From: Dactylorhiza incarnata
Taxonomy: Eukaryota > Streptophyta > Magnoliopsida > Asparagales > Orchidaceae
DNA: 64,000 nucleotides
NCBI GenBank assembly: GCA_033032865.1
Contig: JAWHQI010000228.1
Span: forward strand, 1,712,501-1,776,500
Direction: 5' to 3'
Of the stretch, positions 23,475 through 33,641 are shown piece after piece. Made by a program: the position numbers and the translations under genes. The stretch's first letter is position 1; each line of letters begins with the position of its first letter. Under the pieces are notes generated by a model. It was not told the origin of the DNA. It searched no databases and saw only the letters and a program-made list of their open reading frames with translations.

Positions 23475-23803
23475 TGTTGGATTTGTAGGCGCCCTTAGAG
23501 GGGGGGGGGGTTAATAAGGGTTTTAAAAACATACTTTATAGTTTGAAATACTTGAAAAGCAAAGCGATCAAAATAGAGAGAAATAAAAAAATATAGGTGA
23601 ATTAAAAAGGAGACATGATTTTATTAATACGAAATATAAGATTAGAAAACTTGACTTCTTATAACGCAAGAAATCAAAGGTAAATAGTAAAAAGACTTCT
23701 TTCGTTTTCTAACCCAACTCGTATCCCCACGAACCAGTTCTTTTAGCCTATCCTTCCCCAGATACAGCCTCAAGCCTCTCTAGCCAATCCTTCCCCGGAT
23801 ATG
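23475..23803 (-). repeat. RE-4 LTR, distal part
   Basis: Starts tgttgg on plus (the LTR end on minus) followed by a run of G (poly-C on minus), and ends at the RE-5 insertion site with atatg. Matches the ends of the RE-8 LTRs (54480-54907). Confidence 0.85.
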
Positions 23804-25064
23804 TGTTGGAGCATGCGTTTCGCACTCCTCCGGTTTGATAATAACAAAGTCCCGTTTGTATTTGATTCTATTTTTATTAATGGTGTGCAGATAACAAGTA
23901 TGATATGTTCACATTTCTCTTGGAGCAAAAATTGATAGTGGGAAAATTTCACTGTCGGAAAATTCCGACAGCCACTGTCGCCCAGGCGACAGCAGAGAGG
24001 TTACAACAGCGATCGGCAGTTTTTGAGCTGTCGCAAATCCGACATCGATGTCGCCCAGGCGATAGCTCAGCAGTTACATCAACTGCCCACGACTTCACCC
24101 ACGATCGGCAGTTTTGCGCTGTCGGAATCCGACATCGATGTCGCCCAGGCGACAGCTCGACGGTTACAGCAACTGCCCACGACTCCACCCACGACGGCAC
24201 TCCAGCGGCAGTTTAGCACTGTCGGAAAATTCCGACAGTCACTGTCGCCCAGGCGACAGTGAAATTCTATAAAATGGTTCCTTTGGTTCGTGCATTCCAA
24301 GCTTTTGAGAATTCCAGTCCCTTCCTGAGTGCATACGAACCAGAGAGCTCCAGAACCTCCTCAACTCCCATTTGTGCAAAGAAGGATTGAAGATTGAAGA
24401 CGAGATCGGGCGCGCTTCTACATCAACGATCATCTCGAGGCTTCAACAATCCATTCAGAGATCTGAATTTCTAGGGAGTTGTCTTTTTTTTTTCATATTG
24501 TATTTTCATTTACTCATATTTCATTTTGTATTGGGAAAGAAATCGTCGTCTTGCGTGCGGCGTCTAAGTCCTTGCGCTGCTTAGGGGAAAATCGCTTCCT
24601 TGTGCGGGGCGTCCAAGTCCTTGCGTGGCTTGGAGGGAAATCGTGGCCTTGTGTGCTACGTCTAGATCTTGAGAAGATCTAGAGGATAGGCTTGGGCTTG
24701 ATCTTGGGAGATACAAGCGATAGCCTTCCGATCCTTGGGAGAAGGATTGGTAAACCAAAATTATTGTATTTTTATTATCATAATTGTGCCTTGATCTAAG
24801 CATTGTTAAGATCATTTTTATTTGTACGCAAATTTCATGATATATAAAATTATGATCCTTTCACTAATTGCAAATTTGTGTGCTTAAATCTTTATCTTAG
24901 AAATTTGTGTTTGGTGTTATACAAAAATTGCATTGGTTTAAAATTATTTTTAAGTAACTCTTTATTAAAGTAAATTTGTCTTAAATTATTAAAAAATTTT
25001 ACAACTTTAAACACACCCTTATTCACCCCCCCCCCCCCCTCTAAGGGCGTCATACGATCCAACA
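23804..25064 (+). repeat. RE-5 5' LTR
   Basis: TGTTGGAGCATGCG to GATCCAACA. A palindromic box array lies at 23952-24259, TATA at 24267-24275, and a poly-C tract (25026-25039) close to the 3' end, a conserved Sirevirus feature. Confidence 0.96.
23952..24276 (+). promoter_or_regulatory. RE-5 LTR promoter: palindromic CpG boxes and TATA
   Basis: Two box types alternate: ctgtcggaaaattccgacag (CGG-CCG core) and ctgtcgcccaggcgacag. The last box ends 8 nt before TATAAAAT (24268). The same array is at 33790-34113 in the 3' LTR. High-copy symmetrical boxes upstream of the promoter are described for Sireviruses. Confidence 0.8.
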
Positions 25065-25066
25065 AG

Positions 25067-25078
25067 TGGTATCAGAGG
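25067..25078 (+). other. RE-5 primer binding site (tRNA-iMet)
   Basis: tggtatcagagg, 2 nt after the LTR; the standard site is TGGTATCAGAGC. Confidence 0.9.
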
Positions 25079-25113
25079 CAGGTTACTCCAAAACGGTTTT
25101 ACCACCGGGAGTA

Positions 25114-27084
25114 ATGGCGCACAACGATCACGCGTTCGTTGAGGGGCAAGGAATTAGTAGGCCACCACTTTTCACGGGCACGGACTATAATTATTGGAAA
25201 ACACGTATGCGTTGTTTTCTAATTGCTTTAGATATAGAAGTCTGGAATATGGTAGAAACTAGTTACACTTCTCCAACAATTGTTGTAGGAAATGTAACTA
25301 TGGAAAAACCCAAAGACAAGTGGGATGATAATGATAAATTAAAATGCAAAAACAATGCAAAGGCCATGAATGCCTTATTTTGCGCACTAGATCGCACTGA
25401 GTTTAATAGAGTCTGTGCTTGTGATACTGCTTTTGATATTTGGAATCTTTTAGAAATTACTCATGAAGGTACTTCGCAGGTAAAGGATTCAAAGCTATTT
25501 CAATTGGAGTCAGAGTTCGAAAGATTCAAAATGGAGGTGGATGAAGAAATTGACACAATGTACACACGATTCACTAAAATAGTGAACGATTCAAAGGTGT
25601 TGGGTAAGGTTTTTTCAAATGGAGATTTAGTTAGAAAAATCTTAAGATCACTTCCCCCGAAGTTTAATCCAAAAGTGACTGCAATTTCTGAGTCACATGA
25701 TCTTAAGACCTTACAATTGGAGAGTCTCATTGGGAATCTAAAAACCCATGAAGTGGAGTTGAAGATTCAAAGCCAAGAGTATAATTTGGAGCCCAAAAAG
25801 AAAAGCTTGGCGTTGAAATCTAAAAAGGAAATTGAGAGTGAGACTGAAGAAAGTGATGAAGATGAAGAAGGACTGTTTGTGAAAAATTTTAAGAAGTTTA
25901 TGAGAAATCCGGAGAGGAGAAACTCATTTAAAAAGTTTTTCAAAAAGAAGGATTTTGCCTACCAAAAAGGCAAAGGAAAAATGGAGAATGAAGAGGAGCG
26001 TCCGCCACCGGAGTGCTACCATTGCAAGAAGATTGGTCATATCAGAAGCAAGTGCCCAAAATATCTGAAAGAGCAAAAAGCAAAGAGGCACGATAAAAGT
26101 TACAAGAAGAAAGTGTTAAAGGCAGAGACTTGGGATGATTCTTCGTCTGGTGAAGAAAGTGATCCTTCAACACAGGAGGAAGAGGAGGCTAATCTATGTT
26201 TGATGGCAAAAGGGAACATTACATCTGATGACGACTGCAGTGTCCAAAGCGACACTGAGGTAACGCCTCCATCTTATGATGAGTTATATTCTGAATTTAT
26301 GAAAACATGCAAAGTTTTGGATAAAAGCTTAAAGGAAATTGATTTTTTAAAATCTGAAAATAAAGGCCTTTTAAAAGCAAATAAAAAACTATCAAATGAG
26401 TTGGAATCTATTGAGAAGGAGAAGGTATTTTGTCAAGAGTGTGATCATTCTTCGACAAGGATAAAAGAACTTGAAACTACTATTTCTAAGTCCGATCAAA
26501 AATTTGATCTACTTGTAAAAGAAAAAAGGGACTTAGAAAAAGTTGTTAAAACCTCTCATTCTCAATAAGAGAATTATAAGAAAATTTTTGCAAATAGATG
26601 TGGCATGATAGTAAAAGAAAATTCAATTTTAAAATCCAAAGTAAATGAGTTGAACATGGCAATTGGAAAATTTGGTGTTGGGAAAAAATCTCTGGATATG
26701 CTTTTAGCCAACCAATGCCATGGTACAGCAAAATTTGGACTAGGATACATTTCTGGAAGCTCTGGAGGCTGTCGGAAATTTCCGACAGCTACTGTCGGAA
26801 CCGGCGACAGCTCCAGGTTCAGAAAACCAATTTCTCAAAATACAAATTTTTCTAAGTCCACACATAAAGATGCTTCCACCAGCAAGAGTCCAGAGAAACC
26901 ATTGAAAAATGGTTCCTCACCATTCATTGTGTGTGCTAAATGTCATCGATTTGGTCACATCTCGGGCTCATGTTGGAAGAAAGGAAAAGCTAATGTTAAA
27001 CAAATCTGGGTACCTAAGGCGTCCACCTATACAATGGGATTGACCACTTGGGTAACCAGATCTTTACTCTCATCATCTTTTTAG
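25114..27084 (+). CDS. gag: RE-5 Gag (one premature TAA)
   Basis: Capsid/nucleocapsid protein. ATG 25114 is the first ATG after the primer site (the frame is open from 25066 but has no earlier ATG). N-terminal UBN2-type Gag domain (PPLFTGTDYNYWKTRM to about residue 220), acidic ESETEESDEDEE, CCHC knuckle CYHCKKIGHIRSKC at residues 301-314, then a Ser/Glu-rich and coiled-coil extension. An in-frame TAA at 26566-26568 interrupts it. The same frame continues with a second knuckle CAKCHRFGHISGSC (26932-26973) and IWVPK to TAG 27082-27084. Two palindromic boxes at 26769-26810 lie within the coding sequence. Apart from the TAA it looks functional. Confidence 0.9.
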
Positions 27085-30000
27085 GTGTGCGTGCAGGCTA
27101 GGAACAAGGAAGACGTGTGGTATTTGGACTCTGGATGTTCAAAACACATGACGGGTGATAAATCAAAGTTCCTTAGCCTGGAGATGAAGAAAGGTGGAAC
27201 AGTGACATTTGGAGATAATGGAAAGGGTAAAGTCAAGGGCATTGGAGTAGTAGGTAACAAAGAATTTAAAATTTCAAATGTTTTGTATGTTAAAGGTTTG
27301 AAACATAATTTAATTTCTATTAGTCAACTATGTGATAAAAATCTAAATGTTTTATTTGACTCTAGCTCAAACCTTTGCAAGATTATTGATTCTAAAACAA
27401 ACGAAATCGTACTTACTGCACCAAGAATAAACAATGTCTATACGATCACTTTTCATGATTTATCTCATTCTATACTTAAATGTTTTATTTCAAAGAATGA
27501 TGAACTTGAATTATGGCATAGGAGACTAGGACATTCTAGTGCCAAACGCATAGTAAAGCTTTCTAAAAATAAAATAATAAAAGGTTTACCAAATTTGAAT
27601 GGAAAGCTATCCTCATTATGTTCACCATGCCAAAAGGGAAAGTTTACAAAATCATCTTTTAAAAGCAAAAATGTCATTTCTACCACTAGACCTTTACATT
27701 TATTACATATGGACTTGTTTGGTCCAATTTCTACACAAAGTCTAGGAGGTAGAAAATATACGTTTGTTATTATTGATGATTATTCTAGATTTTGTTGGAC
27801 TTTGTTTTTAAATTCAAAATCTGATGCTTTTGATGAATTTGTAAAACTAATTTCACGTATTCAAAATGAACTTGATCTAAAAGTAAAATGCATTAGATCC
27901 GATCATGGAGGAGAGTTTGATAATGAAAAATTTATTTCATATTGTAATGAATTTGGGATAAAACATGAATTTTCCGCTCCACGCACACCACAGCAAAATG
28001 GTGTAGTAGAGAGGAAAAATAGAACACTTCAAGAATTAGGACGGACTATGCTGTGTGAATTTAAATTGCCAAAATATTTTTGGGCCGAAGCAGTCAGTAC
28101 GGCATGCTATATTATTAATCGTGCCATGATTCGTCCCACATTACAATTAACTCCTTATGAAATTTATTTTCAAAGAAAACCAAATGTATCTTACTTTAAA
28201 GTTTTTGGTTGTAAATGCTTTATTTTGAATACAAAAGATAACTTAGGCAAATTTGATGAGAAATGTGATGAAGGAATTTTCATTGGTTATTCTTCAAATA
28301 GCAAGGCCTATAGAGTTTATAATAAGAGAACAAAAATAGTTGAAGAATCTATTCATGTTAGGTTTGATGAGTTTGCTTCATGTGTAGAAAAGAAAACTAC
28401 AGGAAAAGAAGATGAACCCCTTCCATCGGTGGAGAATGATGACGAACTTGGAGAAAGAGAAGAAGAAAGAGAAGAAGAAAGAGAAGAAGAAAGAGAAGAA
28501 GGAGGAGAAGAAGAAAGAGAAGAAGAAAGAGAAGAATATGTGCCTCCAAGTGAATTGAGATTCTCAAAGGATCATCCAAAGGAGCGTATCATTGGAGATC
28601 CGCAAAAAGGGGTTAGTACTCGTTCATCGCTACATGTTTTATTTTCAAACCTTTGTTTTGTTTCTGAAATAGAACCAAAAGATGTTTCCACCGCTTTAAA
28701 TGATGAATTTTGGTTTTTAGCTATGAATGAAGAACTTAATCAATTTGAACGTAATAAGGTTTGGAATCTTGTAGAACGACCCAAAAATCATCCTGTAGTT
28801 GGTGTTAAGTGGATTTTCAAAAATAAAATGGATAATGAATCTAGAATTGTTAGAAATAAAGCCAGATTAGTTGCAAAAGGTTATGCACAAATTGAAGGGG
28901 TAGATTTTGATGAAACTTTTGCACCTGTAGCAAGATTAGAAGCGGTTAGAATATTTCTTGCATTTGCTTGTTTTAAAAGATTTAAATTATATCAAATGGA
29001 TGTCAAAACCGCATTTTTAAACGGGTATATAAAAGAAGAAGTTTATGTAGAACAACCCCCTGGCTTTACAAATGAGAAATATCCAAATTATGTTTATAAA
29101 TTAGATAAAGCGCTTTATGGATTAAAACAAGCGCCTCGTGCTTGGTATGATCGATTAACTCAATATTTGTTAAAGCACGATTATAAAATAGGAAGTGCTG
29201 ATTCTACACTCTTCATTAAGCAAATTAATCATGATTTAGTTATTTTGCAAATTTATGTTGATGATATTATTTTTGGAGCCACTAATGAAGAGTTGAGTAA
29301 TGAAGTAGTTGAAATTATGAAAAATGAATTTGAAATGAGTATGGTTGGAGAACTTTCATATTTTCTAGGTTTTCAAATTACACAAAAACATGATGGAATT
29401 TTTATATGTCAAACCAAGTATATTCATGATATGTTAAAAAGATTTGGATTTGAAAACCTTAAGCATGCAAACACTCCTATGAGTACTTCACTAAAATTAG
29501 GAAAAGATGAAAGTGGTGTTTCAATTGAACACACCCTTTATAGAAGTATGATAGGGTCTTTATTGTATTTAACCGCATCTAGACCTGATATTATGTTTGC
29601 CGTTTGTTTATGTGCTAGATTTCAAGCTAATCCTAAAGAGTCTCATTTAAAAGCGGTGAAACGTATCTTTAGATATCTCATTGGAACATCAAAATTAGGT
29701 TTATGGTATCCTCAAAATGATTCTTTTATTTTGCATGGTTTTTCGGATTCTGATTATGCGGGATGTTCTTTAGATAGGAAAAGCACTAGTGGCACTTGTC
29801 ACTTTATCGGCCCTTCACTTATTTCATGGTCGAGTAGGAAACAGAATTCTGTTGCTCTCTCTACTACCGAGGCCGAATATATTGCACTAGGTAGTTGTTG
29901 TGCCCAAGCTCTTTGGATGTCACAAACTTTAGAAGATTTTGGCATACAACAAAGTAGTGTAGAATTAAAGTGTGACAATAAAAGTGCTATCGACTTAACT

Positions 30001-30201
30001 AACAATCCCGTATTACATTCTAGATCTAAGCATATAGATGTCCGACATCATTTTATAAGGGATCATATTAAGAAGGGTAATATAAAAATCAACTTTATAG
30101 GCACGGAAAATCAACTAGCGGATATATTCACTAAGCTGTTACCGGATTCCCGTTTTTCTATGCTTAGGCTAGAATTGGGCATTCTAGACATTTCACAATG
30201 A
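27085..30201 (+). CDS. pol: RE-5 Pol: protease-integrase-RT-RNase H, intact
   Basis: 1038 codons without a stop, same frame as gag and separated from it by one TAG. Protease [10 protein letters not shown] (Asp 15); integrase finger H145/H150/C179/C182; integrase D210 (HMDLFGP), D273 (RSDHGGEF), E309 (NGVVERKN). A Glu/Arg repeat encoded by an agaagaaag microsatellite (28447-28540) follows, in the linker before RT. RT has [12 protein letters not shown] and YVDDIIFG (724-727); RNase H has FSDSDYAGC (about 888), [12 protein letters not shown] and LADIFTK. There is no ATG near the start, so expression needs stop readthrough or splicing into the TAG/acceptor junction. All catalytic residues are present. 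Confidence 0.96.
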   Translation: MCVQARNKEDVWYLDSGCSKHMTGDKSKFLSLEMKKGGTVTFGDNGKGKVKGIGVVGNKEFKISNVLYVKGLKHNLISISQLCDKNLNVLFDSSSNLCKIIDSKTNEIVLTAPRINNVYTITFHDLSHSILKCFISKNDELELWHRRLGHSSAKRIVKLSKNKIIKGLPNLNGKLSSLCSPCQKGKFTKSSFKSKNVISTTRPLHLLHMDLFGPISTQSLGGRKYTFVIIDDYSRFCWTLFLNSKSDAFDEFVKLISRIQNELDLKVKCIRSDHGGEFDNEKFISYCNEFGIKHEFSAPRTPQQNGVVERKNRTLQELGRTMLCEFKLPKYFWAEAVSTACYIINRAMIRPTLQLTPYEIYFQRKPNVSYFKVFGCKCFILNTKDNLGKFDEKCDEGIFIGYSSNSKAYRVYNKRTKIVEESIHVRFDEFASCVEKKTTGKEDEPLPSVENDDELGEREEEREEEREEEREEGGEEEREEEREEYVPPSELRFSKDHPKERIIGDPQKGVSTRSSLHVLFSNLCFVSEIEPKDVSTALNDEFWFLAMNEELNQFERNKVWNLVERPKNHPVVGVKWIFKNKMDNESRIVRNKARLVAKGYAQIEGVDFDETFAPVARLEAVRIFLAFACFKRFKLYQMDVKTAFLNGYIKEEVYVEQPPGFTNEKYPNYVYKLDKALYGLKQAPRAWYDRLTQYLLKHDYKIGSADSTLFIKQINHDLVILQIYVDDIIFGATNEELSNEVVEIMKNEFEMSMVGELSYFLGFQITQKHDGIFICQTKYIHDMLKRFGFENLKHANTPMSTSLKLGKDESGVSIEHTLYRSMIGSLLYLTASRPDIMFAVCLCARFQANPKESHLKAVKRIFRYLIGTSKLGLWYPQNDSFILHGFSDSDYAGCSLDRKSTSGTCHFIGPSLISWSSRKQNSVALSTTEAEYIALGSCCAQALWMSQTLEDFGIQQSSVELKCDNKSAIDLTNNPVLHSRSKHIDVRHHFIRDHIKKGNIKINFIGTENQLADIFTKLLPDSRFSMLRLELGILDISQ

Positions 30202-30490
30202 ATATATCACAATTTAAAGCCTATAAAAAAAAATTATTATCCCAAAACATAAACAATGTAAATACAAAAAGCCAAAATTATAAAAATCAAAACATTAAAT
30301 TAAAAAAAAAACTTAACAAAATTCAACATCATTAACATTACATCAATATTATTCAAATAAAAACAGTAGAAACAAATTAAGGATCAAGTTCATTAAACAA
30401 AAACAGAAATTTAAAGAGGTTCACTGTCGCCCAGGCGACAGTGGCTGTCGGATTTTTCCGACAGCTCCCAGCAGCAGCAGCAACATAAGA
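30202..30490 (+). other. RE-5 spacer after pol with a palindromic box pair
   Basis: A/T-rich, no ORF. Boxes cactgtcgcccaggcgacag (30422-30441) and ctgtcggatttttccgacag (30445-30464) sit between the converging ends of pol and the antisense gene. Confidence 0.75.
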
Positions 30491-31606
30491 CTACTCTGAC
30501 TCTTCATAATCAGCCCCGCTGCTCTCTGGACAATCTTCTGGAAGTCCTCGTCTCACGGCTTTGCCACGGCGAGTCCGCCTCACCGATTGGCGCGGCGGTT
30601 CTTCGTCCGGTACTTGCCATTCGGCCTCTTCCTCCGGTGTTGGCTTCAACTTCAAACCTTTGACGAGAAACTTCATGAATTTCTGCATTCGACTACGGTC
30701 CTTCTTCACCTCCTTCTTGTGATCCTCTAGTGAATCTCGTAGATCATCAATGGACTCCCTTAGTGAACCTCCTCTAGGCAATGGCGGCTCTCGAATCTCT
30801 ATTCCCGGATGGGCCTTTTTCGGCGTTTTCTTCACTTTCATCGAACCCGTATAGTATATCTCCGGATAGCAATCATCCAAATAATAAGCTTGCACTATCC
30901 ATCCATATTTCTTATAGAGTACACGCTGAATTACCGCCCCCATTGGCAGCGTATGAACCTTCACCCATCTTGGATGTTTTAATCTATACGCATACCTAAT
31001 CTGGGAGAGTATGAAGTCTTCCACATCGAAGAGCTCATCCTCCATAATATAGTAAGTGAAGAGAGTCAACTGAGCCGTAATGCTTCTTGTATCTCCACTC
31101 TTCAACATCACTGAATTCCTTAATATATCTTGGACTAAGAACGCATCCGGTGTAAGTGAAGTAACTTCAGTGGTAAGAGTCTTTTTTTTTATTCCCATGT
31201 AAACTCATGTTCACAAGGGTCCAATCTCTATCCTTTCGATAAGTTTCCACTATATCAGGCATATTCTCACTCATCACTAGTCCAAATTCCTCTCGCAGAT
31301 CAACATGTGTTATTTCCACATGTTGACCTTGGATCTTTGATCTCACACCACCATCCAATTCAGTGACATTTGGATCTTCCAAATGGTTATAAAATTCACG
31401 AATGAAAAAGGAAGAAAAGGCCTCTGGAGTGATTATTGATAATATACCTGCATTTGCAAGCCGATCATAAATATGATTGTGCCTTGGCGACTCGAATTCC
31501 ACATACTTGCTATTCCAACAATAGCTTTCTCAACTCCAGGAAATACTTGATATGAACTATGTGCGTCTTCCGAAGTACTCTTTCGAGCTTTGGAACTGGA
31601 AGCCAT
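30491..31606 (-). pseudogene. RE-5 antisense gene: plant transposon-associated protein (Transposase_32-like)
   Basis: Minus-strand gene converging on pol. ATG 31606 (MASSSKARKSTSEDAHSSYQ) follows directly after a predicted 3' splice site. After a one-base frame change near 31502 come SSFFIREFYNHLED and GQHVEITHVDLREEFGL, then, after a second frame change at an A-run (about 31181-31190), TLFTYYIMEDELFDVEDF and a basic tail rich in Arg/Glu, ending at TAG 30493-30491. The REFY...L block and the following segments resemble the 'putative plant transposon protein' domain common in plant retroelement-derived proteins. No catalytic motif. Only two slips separate it from one frame of about 370 codons, so decay is recent. 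Confidence 0.65.
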
Positions 31607-31607
31607 T

Positions 31608-32119
31608 CTGCAAATACCATACAAAAATTTTGATTAAAAATAATATCACATTGTGCACTGGAACACTGTCGCCCAGGCGACAGTGAGTGTCGGAATTTTC
31701 CGACAGCTCTCCAAGTGAACTTTTCTCGAAAATTTTTATATACACTTCCAGATCTTCTCAAAATCAATATTATTTCAACATCAAGTTTATACAAAAAAAA
31801 ATTATATATGTTTTTTTTTAAATCACAATATTCTCAAAATCCTTTACTATTCATCATCTTCAACCTTCTTCCCTAACCTAGATCTACAAAAATATTTGGA
31901 AAATGAACAAATGAAATCTATCTCACAAAATCAAAAAGCAATTTACCAAAGATAAAATTTTTAAAAAGGATCCACCAAGATCCCCTTGTTTTAAACTAGA
32001 TCTACTTTTTTTTTTAAAAAAAATCAACATGAAAACTACATTTTCTTTCTTCTCTCCTATCAAAATCACAAAACCCTAAAAATTTTTGAGTTAAAAACAC
32101 CAAAATCAAAAACCCATAC
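31608..32119 (-). other. Predicted 5'UTR intron of the RE-5 antisense gene
   Basis: On minus: donor CTAAG|GTATGGG at 32119, acceptor gtatttgcag ending at 31608, and the ATG begins 1 nt into the next exon. 512 nt, A/T-rich as plant introns are. It contains the box pair at 31664-31706. Confidence 0.5.
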
Positions 32120-32212
32120 CTTAGATCTAGGGATGTCGCCGACTTCCGACAGCTTGCTCTCGTTTTTTAACTCCAGAAAATGATGCACAATAGGGTTTGA
32201 CTCGGTCCCCAG

Positions 32213-32271
32213 CCCTATTTATATTTTTGGCTGTCGCCCAGGCGACAGTGAGTGTCGGAAATTTCCGACAG
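32213..32271 (-). promoter_or_regulatory. Antisense promoter of RE-5: box pair plus TATA
   Basis: On minus, box ctgtcggaaatttccgaca (32271-32253) and box ctgtcgcctgggcgacag (32248-32231) are followed 7 nt later by TATAAATAGGG (32223-32213). The LTR promoter has the same box 8 nt before TATAAAAT. A predicted leader with a donor at 32119 follows. Strong layout evidence for a second, antisense transcription start; transcription itself is inferred. Confidence 0.6.
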
Positions 32272-32790
32272 CTCCAATTTTGTAAAAACTTCAATTTTGT
32301 GTCCCTTTGATGATTTACAATAGTTATATGTCATTATTAATGCTTCACCTCATGACTTGATGACAAACCATGTGCTATTTATTAAAAAAAAATGACTTAC
32401 ATGTTTATATGATTTCATTTCCAAGCTATCATCGTATTGACACTTCTACTTAGTTGTTTAGACCATTGGAAATTGTTTTCGCATGCCTCTAAGTATGAGA
32501 AATTGTTTATCTATCATAATGAATAATCACGTTCACTTCTTTTGATCAATACGTATGTCTTTTTATTTAATATATACATGGATCATTTTTGCTTTCACAT
32601 AATACAATAGCACTTCTTAAATACAACTTTCAACATTGATTTGTTAGCACAACAAAATATACACCATCTTTTGCGAGTCAAGTGAATTCGGAGATCCTTG
32701 GTCAATTCAAAAAAAATTATCAATATATCAAATTAAGATATCACAACATCTGTGATCAAACAAAATTGAAATAAAGACAAGGATACTCCA

Positions 32791-32850
32791 CCAAGCACTA
32801 CTTACCCTCCTGATAAGTCTTAATGAGCATTGTGAGGTTAAGCACCTTGG
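32791..32850 (+). other. Conserved stem-loop, copy in RE-5
   Basis: CCAAG (32791) pairs with CTTGG (ending 32850); inner TTACCCTC pairs with GAGGTTAA with one mismatch; the loop carries ctgataagtcttaatgagc. Related copies are in RE-4 and RE-8. The rest of 32272-33324 is A/T-rich and shows no gene. Confidence 0.65.
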
Positions 32851-33324
32851 AAAGAATTGTAAAGTGTCTTGTGCAAAAGAAACATGGTTTTCTATTCATC
32901 ATGTGCTATATCTTCAAAGTCAAAGTTGTCTTTATATGCTTTTATTATGTTATACATTTTAATGATCATGTAATTTAAATAACTTCATATGTTTGATCTA
33001 AGTATCACATGTACACATCATTATGTTATATAAACATTCATCTCATGAGAATTGGACCGCAAATATTCCATATATCTATACACTATTGTGTCTTTCTATG
33101 ATACTTTCAAATGACCTTACTCATGTTTTAAGTTATTTTTCTTTCATTACTTCATATGGCTATACCGTCACTTCATGGGCTTATTCATACTAAGGCATAT
33201 TCCTGTTATTTCATGGACTTCAATCATTACCAACAAATTGCTTCCGCTTACTCTACATTTCTATATCCTATATACATTCCCTTTAGAATCATTTCTCTTA
33301 TCTAATATTCACTTTTGCTAATAC

Positions 33325-33641
33325 CAAAAGGGGGAGAATTAACAAGTATAAAAAGAAAAATCAACAATCTATTCCACCTAAATATTCCACACCTAAATAT
33401 TCCACCTACACAATACATCATATATTTAAGGGGAGCATATATTTAGGGGGAGCATATATTTAGGGGGAGCATTCATTTAGGGGGAGCATTCATTTAGGGG
33501 GAGCTTTCATTTAAAGGGAGATTATTTTAAGAGAAATATCTCATGTTATTTTGTAGGTGCACACACCAAAGGATAAAATCAACAATCTAAATAGACATGA
33601 TTTCTTTTTATACGGATTTGCTATTATCAAAAGGGGGAGAT
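33325..33641 (+). other. RE-5 multiple polypurine tracts and inverted repeat at the 3' LTR
   Basis: An early aaaagggggaga (about 33324) is followed by ttaggggga-type tracts repeated every 18-20 nt (33425-33520) and the terminal aaaagggggaga at 33629-33640. The arm ggatttgctattatcaaa (33614-33631) is mirrored by tttgataataacaaag inside the LTR (about 33674), bracketing the plus-strand primer and LTR edge. Both are described Sirevirus traits. Confidence 0.85.

Noticed and set aside
23905..24300. Overlapping ORFs on both strands in the RE-5 LTR
   Set aside because: They arise from the palindromic boxes, which are open in several frames; identical ones occur in the 3' LTR and no protein family is visible.
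28397..28579. Minus ORF with a run of Leu/Phe resembling a membrane segment
   Set aside because: It is the complement of the agaagaaag microsatellite that encodes the Glu/Arg repeat of RE-5 Pol.
31608..32119. A second, 59-nt intron within the RE-5 antisense ORF (31510-31452) to explain the first frame change
   Set aside because: Donor and acceptor motifs exist, but the segment is shorter than typical plant introns and it encodes plausible domain sequence, so a one-base frameshift is simpler.
32791..32880. Hammerhead ribozyme suggested by CTGATAAG and a nearby GGAAAG
   Set aside because: The core needs CTGANGA and GAAA in fixed positions around three helices; here CTGATAA lacks the essential G and the pairing seen is a simple nested hairpin.
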